Positions 16,660 through 27,499 of a DNA stretch of 64,000 nucleotides are shown here, in pieces; positions within the stretch are counted from its first letter, which is position 1, and every line of letters begins with the position of its first letter. The DNA is from Nocardia arthritidis NBRC 100137. Lineage in GTDB: Bacteria > Actinomycetota > Actinomycetes > Mycobacteriales > Mycobacteriaceae. The position numbers and the translations under genes were made by a program. The stretch is from assembly GCF_001612765.1 (NCBI RefSeq), contig NZ_BDBB01000019.1:108161-172160 (forward strand), written 5' to 3'. The notes under the pieces were generated by a model. The model saw only the letters and a list, made by a program, of their open reading frames with translations. It was not told the DNA's origin and searched no databases.

Positions 16660-17439
16660 TCAGACGCCGAAACGGCGATGGCGTGCGGCGAAGTCGCGCA
16701 GCGCCCGCAGGAAATCCACCCGGCGGAACTCCGGCCAATACGCCTCGGTGAACCATATCTCCGAGTATGCGCTCTGCCACAGCAGGAACCCGGACAGCCG
16801 CTGCTCGCCGGACGTGCGAATGACCAGATCGGGGTCGGGCTGACCGGAGGTGTAGAGGTGCTGGCCGATGGCGTTCACGGTGATCGACTGGACCAGGTCC
16901 TCACCGGTTTCGCCCGCGGCGATCTCCTGGCGGACCAGCGAGCGCACCGCGTCGGTGATCTCCTGCCTGCCGCCGTAGCCGACCGCGACGTTGACGTGCA
17001 CTCCGTCGCGGCCGTCGGTGCGCTCGGCCGCGGTGCGCAGCCGCTTGGCGATCAGCTCGGGGAAGCCGTCGAGCGAGCCGACGATGCGCACGCTCCAGTT
17101 CTGCTCCGGCGCCGACAGCTCCTCGACCACGTCGGTGATCACCTCGAACAGCGTCTCCAGTTCGTCGGGATCGCGCTGCAGATTCTCGGTGGACAGCAGG
17201 TAGACGGTCACCATCTCGATGCCCTCGGCCTCACACCAGCCGACCAGCTCGGCGATCTTCAGCGCGCCGACCCGGTGGCCGTGACTGACGTCGGTGAAAC
17301 CGTTCTCCCGCGCCCAGCGGCGATTGCCGTCACACATCACCGCGACGTGCCGGGGATGTTGTTTGCCGGCCAGCTGCCTGGACAGCCGGGCCTCGTAGAT
17401 GCGATACGGCAGACCCCGCACCTGACTCGGAAGTTCCAC
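16660..17439 (-). CDS. uppS: Z-isoprenyl diphosphate synthase (UppS family, Rv1086-like)
   Basis: 259 residues from a GTG at 17439, supported by alignment in mind with Rv1086 and an AGGG upstream; longer upstream extensions are unlikely. Cis-prenyltransferase motifs are present: HVAVMCDGNRRWAR with the catalytic Asp, TVYLLSTENLQRD, and PDLVIRTSGEQRLSGFLLWQ. The mycobacterial relative makes short-chain Z,E-farnesyl diphosphate feeding decaprenyl phosphate for arabinogalactan and peptidoglycan. Chain length cannot be decided from sequence alone. Divergent from hlyIII. Confidence 0.92.
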   Translation of the reverse strand: MELPSQVRGLPYRIYEARLSRQLAGKQHPRHVAVMCDGNRRWARENGFTDVSHGHRVGALKIAELVGWCEAEGIEMVTVYLLSTENLQRDPDELETLFEVITDVVEELSAPEQNWSVRIVGSLDGFPELIAKRLRTAAERTDGRDGVHVNVAVGYGGRQEITDAVRSLVRQEIAAGETGEDLVQSITVNAIGQHLYTSGQPDPDLVIRTSGEQRLSGFLLWQSAYSEIWFTEAYWPEFRRVDFLRALRDFAARHRRFGV

Positions 17440-17516
17440 GCGGGCAACCCTACGCCTCGGGGGCACGATCACGGCATCGACCGCGATTGGCCGGTAGAGT
17501 GGCCGGGAGCGCACAA

Positions 17517-17536
17517 GTTACGGTTGCGTAGGTTAC
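17517..17536. promoter_or_regulatory. Possible operator upstream of hlyIII-like gene
   Basis: The 20-base element contains TACG-GTTG-CGTA, an 8-base inverted repeat around a 4-base centre, and GTTAC at both ends. It lies in the short gap between the divergent uppS and hemolysin III-like genes, about 85 bases before the latter. It looks like a fatty-acid or TetR-type operator, but this assignment is tentative. Confidence 0.3.
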
Positions 17537-17619
17537 TGGCGGGTTAGCCGGCTCGTCGATACCGGGCCCTGCGCGGGGCCGCGAACAGACTCGTCCGGCT
17601 GCCCCTCGAGGAGGTACTC

Positions 17620-18339
17620 GTGTCCGAATCGGTCGGCGCCAACCACCCGGCACCGGTCCCGCTGGTCCCCGGCTCGGCGGGCGAAGCGCTCGCCGAGGCG
17701 TTGGTCAAGCCGCGCCTGCGGGGCTGGATCCATACCTGGGCCGTCGGCGTCGCGGCGATCGCGGCGATCGTGTTGATCGCCACCTCCGCGACGATCTCGG
17801 CGACCGCGGGATGGTCGACGCTGATCTATGGGATCACCGTGTGCGGGCTGTTCGGCGTCAGCGCCGTCTACCACCGGGTGACCTGGCCGACCCCTCGCGC
17901 TCGCATCCGGATGAAGCGAGCCGACCACTCGATGATCTTCCTGTTCATCGCGGGCAGCTATACACCCTTCGCTCTGCTCGGGCTGCCCGGAGGCACCGGG
18001 CAGACCCTGCTGGCCGTGGTCTGGGCGGGCGCGCTGGCCGGAGTGGCGCTGAAACTCCTGTGGCCCACCGCTCCCCGCTGGGTGGGCGTTCCGCTGTATC
18101 TGCTGCTCGGCTGGGCCATCGTGCCGGTGGCCGGACAGCTGAACAATCAGATCGGCATCGCGCCGCTGATTCTGCTGCTGATCGGTGGCCTGTTCTACAG
18201 CGGCGGCGCGATCCTCTACGCCACCAAGTGGCCGAACCCGTGGCCGGAAGTCTTCGGCCACCACGAGTTCTTCCACGCGGCCACGGTGCTCGCGGCACTG
18301 ACCCATTACGCGGCGGTCTGGCTCGTCGTCTTGCGCTGA
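17620..18339 (+). CDS. Hemolysin III / PAQR-family membrane protein
   Basis: 239 residues with seven predicted membrane segments. Family motifs are visible: SAVYHRVTW, then RMKRADHSMIFLFIAGSYTP, and the C-terminal GHHEFFHAATV with the conserved histidines of the putative metal site. Bacterial members (TrhA) affect membrane energetics and lipid homeostasis; the name hemolysin is historical. A GTG start has GAGGAGG seven bases upstream. Corresponds to Rv1085c next to uppS in M. tuberculosis. Confidence 0.9.
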   Translation: MSESVGANHPAPVPLVPGSAGEALAEALVKPRLRGWIHTWAVGVAAIAAIVLIATSATISATAGWSTLIYGITVCGLFGVSAVYHRVTWPTPRARIRMKRADHSMIFLFIAGSYTPFALLGLPGGTGQTLLAVVWAGALAGVALKLLWPTAPRWVGVPLYLLLGWAIVPVAGQLNNQIGIAPLILLLIGGLFYSGGAILYATKWPNPWPEVFGHHEFFHAATVLAALTHYAAVWLVVLR

Positions 18340-18402
18340 GCGCATAGAGTCGGCGGGGAGGTCGGACGAGGAGGGGCGGCGCGCGATGGGACGGCGAGGG
18401 AG

Positions 18403-18546
18403 ATGACCGGGAAACCGCCTGTGCCGCTCGTCCTGGTTCTATGCTGCTCGTTCGTGTTCCTCGTCGCCGCCGCGCCCGGCATCGTCCTGCCGATCTCCGC
18501 ACTCGGCACCGGCGGGCGCCGGCCATCGGGGTTGCGAACCCCATGA
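18403..18546 (+). CDS. Possible 47-residue hydrophobic peptide upstream of adenylate cyclase
   Basis: An open frame whose product begins MTGKPPVPLVLVLCCSFVFL, a convincing single membrane segment, then a short Gly/Arg tail. Its TGA overlaps the cyclase ATG (ATGA at 18543). A six-codon frame with a GAGGAGGGG ribosome-binding site (ATG 18386) in turn overlaps its own ATG, suggesting chained translational coupling. No homolog is recognised; it could also be a chance frame. Confidence 0.35.
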   Translation: MTGKPPVPLVLVLCCSFVFLVAAAPGIVLPISALGTGGRRPSGLRTP

Positions 18547-20171
18547 TCGCGAAGCTCGTCGTCTGGGCGCTCAAAGCCCGGGGTGGTCTGGCCACGCTGG
18601 TCACCACGGCGAATCTCAGCGGCCTCGCGGTGATCGTCACCCAATTGTGGCTGAACGGGTTCCTCGGCAGGCTGGGCCCCGATTGGCCGCGGGCGCTGGC
18701 ATTCGTCGGCATCTACCCCGCCGTCGGGTTCGTGGCCGGCATCGTGCTGGCGGTGCGCGACCGCAAGACGTACTTCGGCTGGCTCGACGCCGCGCGCAGG
18801 CCGACCGAGGTGGAGGCGCGGCGCCTGCTGCACCTGCCCGTCGCCATCACCATGCGCGCGCTCGCACTGTGGATTCCCGGCGTGATCGTGGCGACCGTGA
18901 TCTTCGCGCAACTGAGCCCGCACAACGACCCGGGCGTGACGGCGGCGCTGTTCACGATCGGCGCCTTCGAGTCGGCGGCGGTCACCTTCCTGATCGTGGA
19001 CCGGCTGATCCGCCCGACCATTCCGGTGGTGGCCCGAGTGCTCGGCTGGACCATGCACTGGAGTTCCTCGGTGCTGGTGCGGGTCGTGCTGACGTGGGCC
19101 GTGGCGGCGGCGCTTCCGCTGCTCATGCTGATCGTCGTACTGGCCGACCCGGCGGCGGCCGCGTCCGACCGGGTGCGCACCGCCATCTACCTGTCCGGGG
19201 TCGGCATCGGCGTCGGCGCGCTGGCCACGGCATTCCTCGCTCGCGCGGTCGCCGCGCCGATGCGCACCCTGCGTCAGGCCCTGGACCGGATCGCCCAGGG
19301 CGACCTGGAAGCCCGGGTGCCGATCGGCAGTACCAGCGAGATCGGCAGGTTGGAGCATTCGGTCAACGAGCTGGCCGCGAATCTGCGCGAGCGCGAGCGG
19401 ATGCGGGAGGTGTTCGGCAGGCATGTCGGGACGGAGGTGGCCGAGCGCGCGCTCGCGGGCGGGGCGGACCTCACCGGCGACGTGCGCGAGGTGTCGGCGC
19501 TGTTCGTCGACGTGACCGGGTCGGTGGAGCTGTCCACCGGGCTGCCCCCGCAGGAATTCGTGGCCAAACTCAACCGGCTGCTCGCGATCGTCGTCGCGGC
19601 GACCGAGGAGAACAACGGCCTGGTCAACAAGTTCGAGGGCGACGCGGCCCTGTGTGTCTTCGGTGCGCCGATCGCGTTGCGCGACAACGCGACCCCGGCC
19701 CTGCGGGCGGCGCGGCGCATCCGGGACGAGGTGCTCGCCACCGGCGAACTCGACATCGGGATCGGCGTCGCGCGCGGACCGGTCTTCGCGGGCGACGTCG
19801 GCTCCGACACCCGGCTCGAGTTCACGGTGATCGGCGACGCGGTCAACGAGGCCGCCCGCCTCACCACGGCGGCCAAGGAGGTGCCGCGGCGGATCCTGGT
19901 GAGCCAGGCGGTGATCGAGGCAGGCGCGGAACACGAACGCGCCAAATGGACGTTCTACGACACCATCGTGCTACGCGGCATGAAGGAGCCGACGGTCTGC
20001 TGGACCGACATCGACAGCTCCGGCGCGCGGCCCGAGTCCACGAACACCCGCACCGATCAGCCCGAGCTGCCGCCGGACACCAATCCCGTCATCGAAATCC
20101 ATACCGCCGCACCCGAGCCCGATGAGGCCAGGACACCGGGCACCGAGCTCGACGCCCCACCTCGTCGTTAG
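18543..20171 (+). CDS. Membrane-bound class III adenylate cyclase with HAMP domain
   Basis: 542 residues: six membrane segments (about 20-235), a HAMP linker (about 236-290) and a class III cyclase domain (about 310-490), then a Pro/Thr-rich acidic tail. Catalytic residues look intact: metal Asp in FVDVTGS (about 321), Lys and Asp in VNKFEGDA, and the Asn/Arg pair in GDAVNEAARL. This is the layout of mycobacterial Rv3645 and Rv1318c-Rv1320c. It should make cAMP from ATP at the membrane. The start at 18543 has no own ribosome-binding site, consistent with coupling to the upstream small frame. Confidence 0.88.
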   Translation: MIAKLVVWALKARGGLATLVTTANLSGLAVIVTQLWLNGFLGRLGPDWPRALAFVGIYPAVGFVAGIVLAVRDRKTYFGWLDAARRPTEVEARRLLHLPVAITMRALALWIPGVIVATVIFAQLSPHNDPGVTAALFTIGAFESAAVTFLIVDRLIRPTIPVVARVLGWTMHWSSSVLVRVVLTWAVAAALPLLMLIVVLADPAAAASDRVRTAIYLSGVGIGVGALATAFLARAVAAPMRTLRQALDRIAQGDLEARVPIGSTSEIGRLEHSVNELAANLRERERMREVFGRHVGTEVAERALAGGADLTGDVREVSALFVDVTGSVELSTGLPPQEFVAKLNRLLAIVVAATEENNGLVNKFEGDAALCVFGAPIALRDNATPALRAARRIRDEVLATGELDIGIGVARGPVFAGDVGSDTRLEFTVIGDAVNEAARLTTAAKEVPRRILVSQAVIEAGAEHERAKWTFYDTIVLRGMKEPTVCWTDIDSSGARPESTNTRTDQPELPPDTNPVIEIHTAAPEPDEARTPGTELDAPPRR

Positions 20172-20333
20172 GCCCTCACTTCCTCGAAGCCGGAAGTCAT
20201 CGTGTTGCAGAGTGTCGCCCTGGACCAGGGCGCGCCTGGACGGTCCCACGGACTGGCGCCGCACCTTTCGATACGCCGACCAGGCATCGATTCGCCCGCT
20301 CGGGCACGAGCCCGCTGGATCGCCTTATTGCCG

Positions 20334-22388
<2,055 letters not shown>

Positions 22389-22996
22389 GGCTCCACCGTA
22401 CGGCGCATCCCGGCGCCGTGCGGGCGGCACGGCCGGTGGTCTCGACTCGTGGTCCGGACATCCGCCGCGAACGACTACGTCACCGCTGAGGCGGCAGGCG
22501 CGCTCTCGCCACCGCGGTACGAACCCCACCCGGCCAACCGGGCGGAGAAGGCTGCGGGGCAGGACTCGCCGTGCCGAAACTCTCGGGCTTGTTGTGGGGC
22601 GACTCCGACGCGCAGGCAACGGTTGATTCCGTGTTCACTGGGTTCACTGGATTGGTCGCGGGCTCGAGCCCCGTCCGTATCGATGCGATTCCGGTAGCTC
22701 GATCGGTGAGCGTTCCACGGCAGGATCCTCGGATCCGTCGGTGCTCGATTCGCTCGGGCCGGTATTTCGTCGCCTGGAGATCTCGGGCGCCCAATGCGCC
22801 GTCCGGGAGCGGCTGAATTCGGTTCGGCCGCTCCCGCGCGAGAAATGCGAATGTCGGTTATCGGTAGGATATTCCGGCTCGGAGTCATCTCCGTTCACGC
22901 AGCCGGAACGGGTACCGGCGTCCCATGGAGAATTCCCGGCAACCGGATGGAGTGCGCAAGTCCCCTGCCGCGACGCATGGGGCTCGTTCCCGCCGG
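22389..22996. other. 608-base stretch without a supported gene
   Basis: This lies upstream of the DUF255 gene and downstream of the maleylpyruvate-isomerase-like gene. Open frames here lack start signals and family resemblance. A short direct repeat (TTCACTGG twice near 22635) and a T-loop-like stem near 22660 were noted, but neither develops into a recognisable RNA. The left end must hold the promoter of the DUF255 gene. Confidence 0.5.
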
Positions 22997-23575
22997 CTAG
23001 GCGGTTCGGGCAAGTACTTCTCGACCCACGTACGCCAACAACCGACGGTGTGCCGGTTCGTCTTCGGCGACAGCGACTTCGGGCCCGAAAACGCCGGGCC
23101 CGCGGAAAGTATCGATGCCTCCCATGGCTTGCATGGTGGCGAGCAGTTCGCCGCATAGCTCGTCGTCGGCGAGATCGGGCCGATCGATGGCCACCGCGAT
23201 ATCGACGCCGTGCACGAGGAGCTCGGTGAGATGCACCAGTGCCGCCGCGGGGCCGGGCAGTTCCCCGAGCGAGATGGCCACCGTGCCGTCCAGCGCGTCG
23301 AGCCGGTGCCAGGCGGCGCGGTCCACCTCCGCCGCCGCGGCGTAGGCGCCCTGCGGATCACCGCCGAGCCAGTCGGATTCGTGCTCGGCGCCCGCGTCCG
23401 TGCCGCTCAGCGCTGCCGCGAAGATGTGCATGCCGCCCACCGTGTGGTTGAGCACGGCGCGGACATCCCACTCCCGGCACGGCGTCGGCGCTGCCAGACC
23501 CGCTTCTCCCACGGCGGCGACGATCGCTCCGGTCGCATCCAGTGCACGGTCGATCTGTCCGATCACGTTGTCCAT
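22997..23575 (-). CDS. TIGR03086-type maleylpyruvate isomerase-like / DinB-fold protein
   Basis: 192 residues from the ATG at 23575 (GAAGG six bases upstream; an ATG at 23581 is closer to that motif and less likely). Family features are an N-terminal four-helix bundle with PTPCREWDVRAVLNHTVGG, where the His after N and a later HTELLVHGVDIAVA supply metal-binding residues. Such proteins use mycothiol or bacillithiol as cofactor in some cases; here the substrate is unknown. Transcribed singly. Confidence 0.8.
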   Translation of the reverse strand: MDNVIGQIDRALDATGAIVAAVGEAGLAAPTPCREWDVRAVLNHTVGGMHIFAAALSGTDAGAEHESDWLGGDPQGAYAAAAEVDRAAWHRLDALDGTVAISLGELPGPAAALVHLTELLVHGVDIAVAIDRPDLADDELCGELLATMQAMGGIDTFRGPGVFGPEVAVAEDEPAHRRLLAYVGREVLARTA

Positions 23576-23998
23576 GAGCATCCTTCGGTCGAGCGGTTTG
23601 GCTGAATTGGTAACACAGGACGCCGACAAGTGCGCGGTAATGCGAACACCACCTTGCGCCGGGATAGTTGCCGACGGTGTGCTTGTCGGGACCGCGAACA
23701 ATCCGGCTACGATCTCGTCCGGTTCGCTCGAGCGAAGTCGCGGTGCGTTTCCGGTACGCGGGAAACGGCTACTTCGGGTTCAACTTCTGCCGGATGTATT
23801 TCGGTCGCTCGACACAGCGAGCAGGCCGTCGCCGCCTTTTCTCGGACACCCCCGAACAAATTGATATACGACAATCGGCTGCCTCACCGACGCGGCGTTC
23901 CGGACGACCCGCTCCCCGAGGCGGGCTGCGACGCCGACTGGCCCTTTCGAACAGCAGAGAGCCGAGACCCGGCCGGTCTCGGCCCCGCCGCCGTCGGT
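23576..23998. other. 423-base stretch without a supported gene
   Basis: Lies between two minus-strand genes. It must contain the promoter of the gene starting at 23575. An 8-base inverted repeat, CCGACAAG ... CTTGTCGG, flanks about 54 bases near 23615-23690, and an AT-rich patch occurs near 23860. Nothing else was identified. Confidence 0.45.
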
Positions 23999-25309
23999 CT
24001 ATCCGAACACCGGGTAGTTGGCCCGGATGACGCCGTGCGGGTCCCGGGCGCGCTTGATCTCGCGCAGCCGGGTGAGCGTCTCGGAATCGAAAGCGGCCGA
24101 AGCGGTTTCACCGGGTGTGAGGAAGGTGTACGGCTTGCGGCCGCTGATCTGCCCGCGCACCGCGTCGACGAGGGCGGCGCGCCGCGCGGTGACCGCGTCG
24201 GCGAGGTGCGGCAGCCCGAGGCCGAGGCAGTAGAGCAGGTACGGCTCCGCGATCGGGCCGCGCGCGCCCCCGTCCGGCCCGGCTGTGGCCAGGGCGCCGC
24301 CCAGGTGCCGGATCTGCACGTTCGCCAGCGGCGCGACCGGCTCATCGATCAGGGTCTCGAGCACGGCGTCGCCGAGATCGGTGAGCTGCTCGGCACGCGA
24401 CAGCGACGGGCTCGGGTCCGTCGGTTCGCCGGTGACCGCGCCGATATCGGCGGGCCCGAAAACGCCGCGCCGGTCGAGGATCGGGTTCCCGATGGCGTCG
24501 ATCGGCGCGAGCAACGCACGCCCGCGGTCCGGATCACCGAGGTAGACGGCGTCCAGGCCGACCATGGGCGGTGCGTCCGGGATCTGCAGGCGCTGGAACC
24601 ACACGCTCAGGTCCTCGGGCGCGGCGGCGGTGATCTCCTGGAAGACGTCGAAGACCTCGCGGATCCGCGCTTCGGGCCACAGCGTGCGGCCGCCGAACAG
24701 CTCCGGCGCGGGAAACAGGTCGAACTCGAGCGCCGTCACCACGGCGAAGTCGCCACCGCCGCCGCGCAGCGCCCAGCACAGGTCCGGATCGTCCTCGGCC
24801 GTGATCCGCCGCCGAGCGCCGTCGGCGTCCACCACCTCGAACGCGCGCACGGCGTCACTGGCCCAGCCGTACTTGCGGCCGAACCAGCCCATACCGCCAC
24901 CGAGGGTGTAGCCGGTGACGCCGACCACCGGATTGCTGCCCGCCAGACCGGTCAAGCCGTGCCTGGCAGCGGCGGCCTGCACCCGGCCCCACGCCGCCCC
25001 GGCGCCGACGCGCGCCACCCGCCGCTCGGCATCGATCTCGATATCGTCCAACCGCCCGGTGCGCACCAGGATCGCGTCGGGCACTGCGCCGGACGCGCCG
25101 TGACCGGTCGGCTGGGTCACCACCTGCGCGCCGACACGGGCGGCGTACCGGACGACGGTCGCGATGTCGCCGGCGTCGCCGGCCCGCACCACGGCGGCCA
25201 CCGGCTGGGTGACCGTCGTCGTCCACGGCCGGGCCGCGGTGTGGAAACCCTCGTCACCGGCCACCAGCACGCGACCGGGCAGCGCGGCGCGCAGTTCGTC
25301 GAATGTCAT
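23999..25309 (-). CDS. FAD-linked oxidoreductase (PCMH/BBE type)
   Basis: 436 residues. The N-terminal FAD-binding PCMH domain shows QPTGHGASG and a GGGMGWFGRKYG loop, with GVTGYTLGGG before it; LRGGGGDFAVVTALEF is the second cofactor motif. The C-terminus ends in a BBE-like segment (ANYPVF). This is the berberine-bridge/6-hydroxynicotine oxidase superfamily. The His usually covalently linked to FAD may be the one in PTGHGA. The substrate is unknown; such enzymes oxidise alcohols, amines or sugars. No adjoining partner gene. Confidence 0.82.
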   Translation of the reverse strand: MTFDELRAALPGRVLVAGDEGFHTAARPWTTTVTQPVAAVVRAGDAGDIATVVRYAARVGAQVVTQPTGHGASGAVPDAILVRTGRLDDIEIDAERRVARVGAGAAWGRVQAAAARHGLTGLAGSNPVVGVTGYTLGGGMGWFGRKYGWASDAVRAFEVVDADGARRRITAEDDPDLCWALRGGGGDFAVVTALEFDLFPAPELFGGRTLWPEARIREVFDVFQEITAAAPEDLSVWFQRLQIPDAPPMVGLDAVYLGDPDRGRALLAPIDAIGNPILDRRGVFGPADIGAVTGEPTDPSPSLSRAEQLTDLGDAVLETLIDEPVAPLANVQIRHLGGALATAGPDGGARGPIAEPYLLYCLGLGLPHLADAVTARRAALVDAVRGQISGRKPYTFLTPGETASAAFDSETLTRLREIKRARDPHGVIRANYPVFG

Positions 25310-25469
25310 TGCTCGTCCTGACTCTCAGCGTTCGGAAGCAGACGCGAGCTACGAATGCGTGAGCCGGCCCTCCCGACAGGACGGGCCGTGGTTCGTGCCG
25401 CGACTACCTCATCGACGAAAGAGAGCGCGGAAGAGTGACAAAGAGCAGATCAGCGGGCTCAGCGCCCGG

Positions 25470-25748
25470 TCAACTCGATTCGGCGCGCCCTTCCGGGCCT
25501 GCGCCTTCGGTCCCTTCGGCACGACGGGTGACGCCGTGCTCGGTGCCTTCGTCGGCCTCCTGGTCCGGTTCTGGGTGTTCGGGCTCGAACGTCGCGGGCA
25601 GGCCCTTGATGTGCCGGTTCATCGAGCGGATCAGCAGAAAGGTCCCCGCGAGCAGAAGCAGGACGATGACCAGACCGAGCGGCGACGCCTTGCCGAACTC
25701 GGGGCCGGTCGGCGTCCCGGGCGTCTGGGCGAGCAGGACCAGCGTCAC
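25470..25748 (-). CDS. Small membrane protein coupled to mca (Rv1081c-like)
   Basis: 92 residues with one strong membrane segment (PLGLVIVLLLLAGTFLLIRS) followed by a charged tail rich in Glu and Pro. The GTG at 25748 overlaps the mca stop codon (GTGA), so it is translated as the second gene of the mca operon. Mycobacteria have a similar small membrane protein after mca. Function unknown. Confidence 0.75.
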   Translation of the reverse strand: MTLVLLAQTPGTPTGPEFGKASPLGLVIVLLLLAGTFLLIRSMNRHIKGLPATFEPEHPEPDQEADEGTEHGVTRRAEGTEGAGPEGRAESS

Positions 25749-26629
25749 GACCGCTCGTCCTCGATGCCCGCGAACAGGTCGGTCTCCGGCAGCTCGGTGC
25801 GCACCCGGGTCTTGGCCAGCTCGAACTCCTCGGTCGGCCACAACCGCTGCTGCATCTCCAGCGGAACGGCGAAGAACGCGCCGTTCGGGTCGATCTGCGT
25901 CGCGTGCGCGCGCAAGGCGTCGTCGCGCTGCGGGAAGTACTTGGCGCACTCGATCTGGGTGGTGATCCGGGCGAATATGTCACCCCGCTCGGCGGCGTAC
26001 TTGCGCATCCGGTCCAGCCATTCCTGCATCGGGAACGGTTCGCCGAGATGCTCGTACTCCGCGGCGAACGCTTCCATCCGCCGCATGCTGAAGCCGTGGT
26101 CGTAGTACAGCTTGAGCGGCGTCCACGGCTCCCCCGCCTCGGGGAAGCGCTCCGGATCCCCGGCCGCCTCGAACGCCGCCATCGACACCTCGTGGCAGCG
26201 GATGTGATCGGGGTGCGGGTAGCCGCCGGTCTCGTCGTAGGTGGTCATCACGTGCGGCTTGAACTCGCGCACCACGCGCACCAGGGCCTCGGTGGCCTCC
26301 TCCAGCGGAACCAGCGCGAAACTGCCTTCGGGCAGCGGCGGCATCGGGTCACCCTCGGGCAGCCCCGAGTCGACGAATCCGAGCCAGTGCTGGCGCACGC
26401 CGAGCGCGCGCGCCGCGGCGGCCATCTCTTCGCGACGGATCTCGTGAATCCGTTCCAGGACACCGGGGGTGTCCATGGCCGGGTTGAGGATGCTTCCGCG
26501 CTCTCCGCCGGTCAGCGTCACGACGAGGACGTCGTGTCCTTCGTCTGCGTAGCGGGCGGTCGTCGCGGCACCCTTGCTGGATTCGTCGTCTGGGTGGGCG
26601 TGCACCGCCATGAGGCGAAGGCCACTCAC
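25745..26629 (-). CDS. mca: Mycothiol S-conjugate amidase
   Basis: 294 residues. Cleaves the amide bond of mycothiol S-conjugates, releasing mercapturic acids for export; it is a zinc enzyme of the PIG-L/MshB fold. Zinc ligands are in AHPDDES (11-17) and HPDHIRCHE. The segments VVTLTGGERGSILNP and HWLGFVDSGLPEGDP match Mca rather than MshB. The length is normal. It is divergent from the DUF4307 gene and overlaps a small membrane protein gene at its 3' end. This is a marker of mycothiol-using actinobacteria. Confidence 0.93.
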   Translation of the reverse strand: MSGLRLMAVHAHPDDESSKGAATTARYADEGHDVLVVTLTGGERGSILNPAMDTPGVLERIHEIRREEMAAAARALGVRQHWLGFVDSGLPEGDPMPPLPEGSFALVPLEEATEALVRVVREFKPHVMTTYDETGGYPHPDHIRCHEVSMAAFEAAGDPERFPEAGEPWTPLKLYYDHGFSMRRMEAFAAEYEHLGEPFPMQEWLDRMRKYAAERGDIFARITTQIECAKYFPQRDDALRAHATQIDPNGAFFAVPLEMQQRLWPTEEFELAKTRVRTELPETDLFAGIEDERS

Positions 26630-26731
26630 GTCTCGTTCTCCGTCGCTCTCGGTCGCGGGTGTCGGGGCTTCGTTACCTATAGTTCCATTCGACCCACATT
26701 TGTTCCGACGTACCCCCCGGGAGCGACCACC

Positions 26732-27202
26732 ATGAGCCAGCCCGCGCCGGAGCCCGGCGGTGACGCGAAGGCCGCGGCGGCGTCACCGGGCCTGCCTCCC
26801 GCCGACCGGTACGGCACCCGGCCCCGCAAGCCGCGCCGCTGGATCGTGCCGGTGCTCGGCGTTCTGGTGGTGCTCGCCGGCCTCGGCGTGGCCTATCTCG
26901 GATACCAGAAGTACGGGCCGGAGGACATCGAGGCCGAGCAGCTCGGCTATGTCGTCGTCGACGACTCGACCATGACCATCCGGCTCAAGGTCACCCGGGC
27001 CGACCCGGAGCGGCCGGTGGTGTGTTTCGTCCGCGCGATGGCGCGCGACGGCTCCGAACTCGGCCGCCGCGAAGTGCTGATCGAACCGTCGAGCAGCGGG
27101 ACGGTGGAGCTGACCACCGTCGTGCGCGCGTCCGCGCGGCCCGCGTCGGGCAGTGTGTACGCGTGCAGCGATCGGGTACCCGGCTACCTGCGAGCTGGCT
27201 GA
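26732..27202 (+). CDS. DUF4307 membrane protein
   Basis: 156 residues: a Pro/Ala-rich cytosolic N-terminus with RYGTRPRKPRRW, one membrane segment (VPVLGVLVVLAGLGVAYLGY) and an extracytosolic beta-rich domain with a conserved Cys in VVCFVRAMARDG and one in YACSDRVPGY that may form a disulfide. DUF4307 is an uncharacterised actinobacterial family commonly found next to mca and greA. The ATG at 26732 follows GGGAGCG. Confidence 0.8.
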   Translation: MSQPAPEPGGDAKAAAASPGLPPADRYGTRPRKPRRWIVPVLGVLVVLAGLGVAYLGYQKYGPEDIEAEQLGYVVVDDSTMTIRLKVTRADPERPVVCFVRAMARDGSELGRREVLIEPSSSGTVELTTVVRASARPASGSVYACSDRVPGYLRAG

Positions 27203-27266
27203 TTTCCGCGCATACACCGGCGACCTGCCTACGAAATCAACTCCGACCTGCACATTTGTGAATCAT

Positions 27267-27476
27267 GCTAAAATGGCGTGATACACGGTTCCGGGGCTCG
27301 GAGCCGTGTTTGCTGCATTGGCGGCCAGCGCTGACGGTTCGGGCTTGCGAGCTTGCCCGCGACCAGGGCCTGTCGGGGTTCGATGAACTTCCCAGGATCG
27401 CTCTAGCCGTCGACTGGTGCATGCCCGCTTCCGGGTGGGTACACGCCAGTGCTCAGGGAATCCCGGCCTGCCGGGA
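27267..27476 (+). promoter_or_regulatory. greA promoter and structured leader
   Basis: An extended -10 element TGCTAAAAT (27266-27274) is followed immediately by an 11-base stem (27283-27293 with 27299-27309, one G-T pair, 5-base loop) that would lie at the very 5' end of the transcript. A second 6-base stem (27461-27466 with 27471-27476) sits just before the greA ribosome-binding site. The leader is roughly 220 bases. Base pairing is visible; regulation by these structures is inference. Confidence 0.45.
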
Positions 27477-27499
27477 ACAACTACTAGGGAGTGATCGAG

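Noticed and set aside
17440..17514. Longer N-terminus for uppS (start at 17514)
   Set aside because: The extra 25 residues are Arg/Pro-rich and absent from the recalled Rv1086; the GTG at 17439 fits better.
22640..22690. T-loop-like stem (GCGGG / CCCGT around CTCGAGC) suggesting a tRNA
   Set aside because: No acceptor, D or anticodon arm could be built around it.
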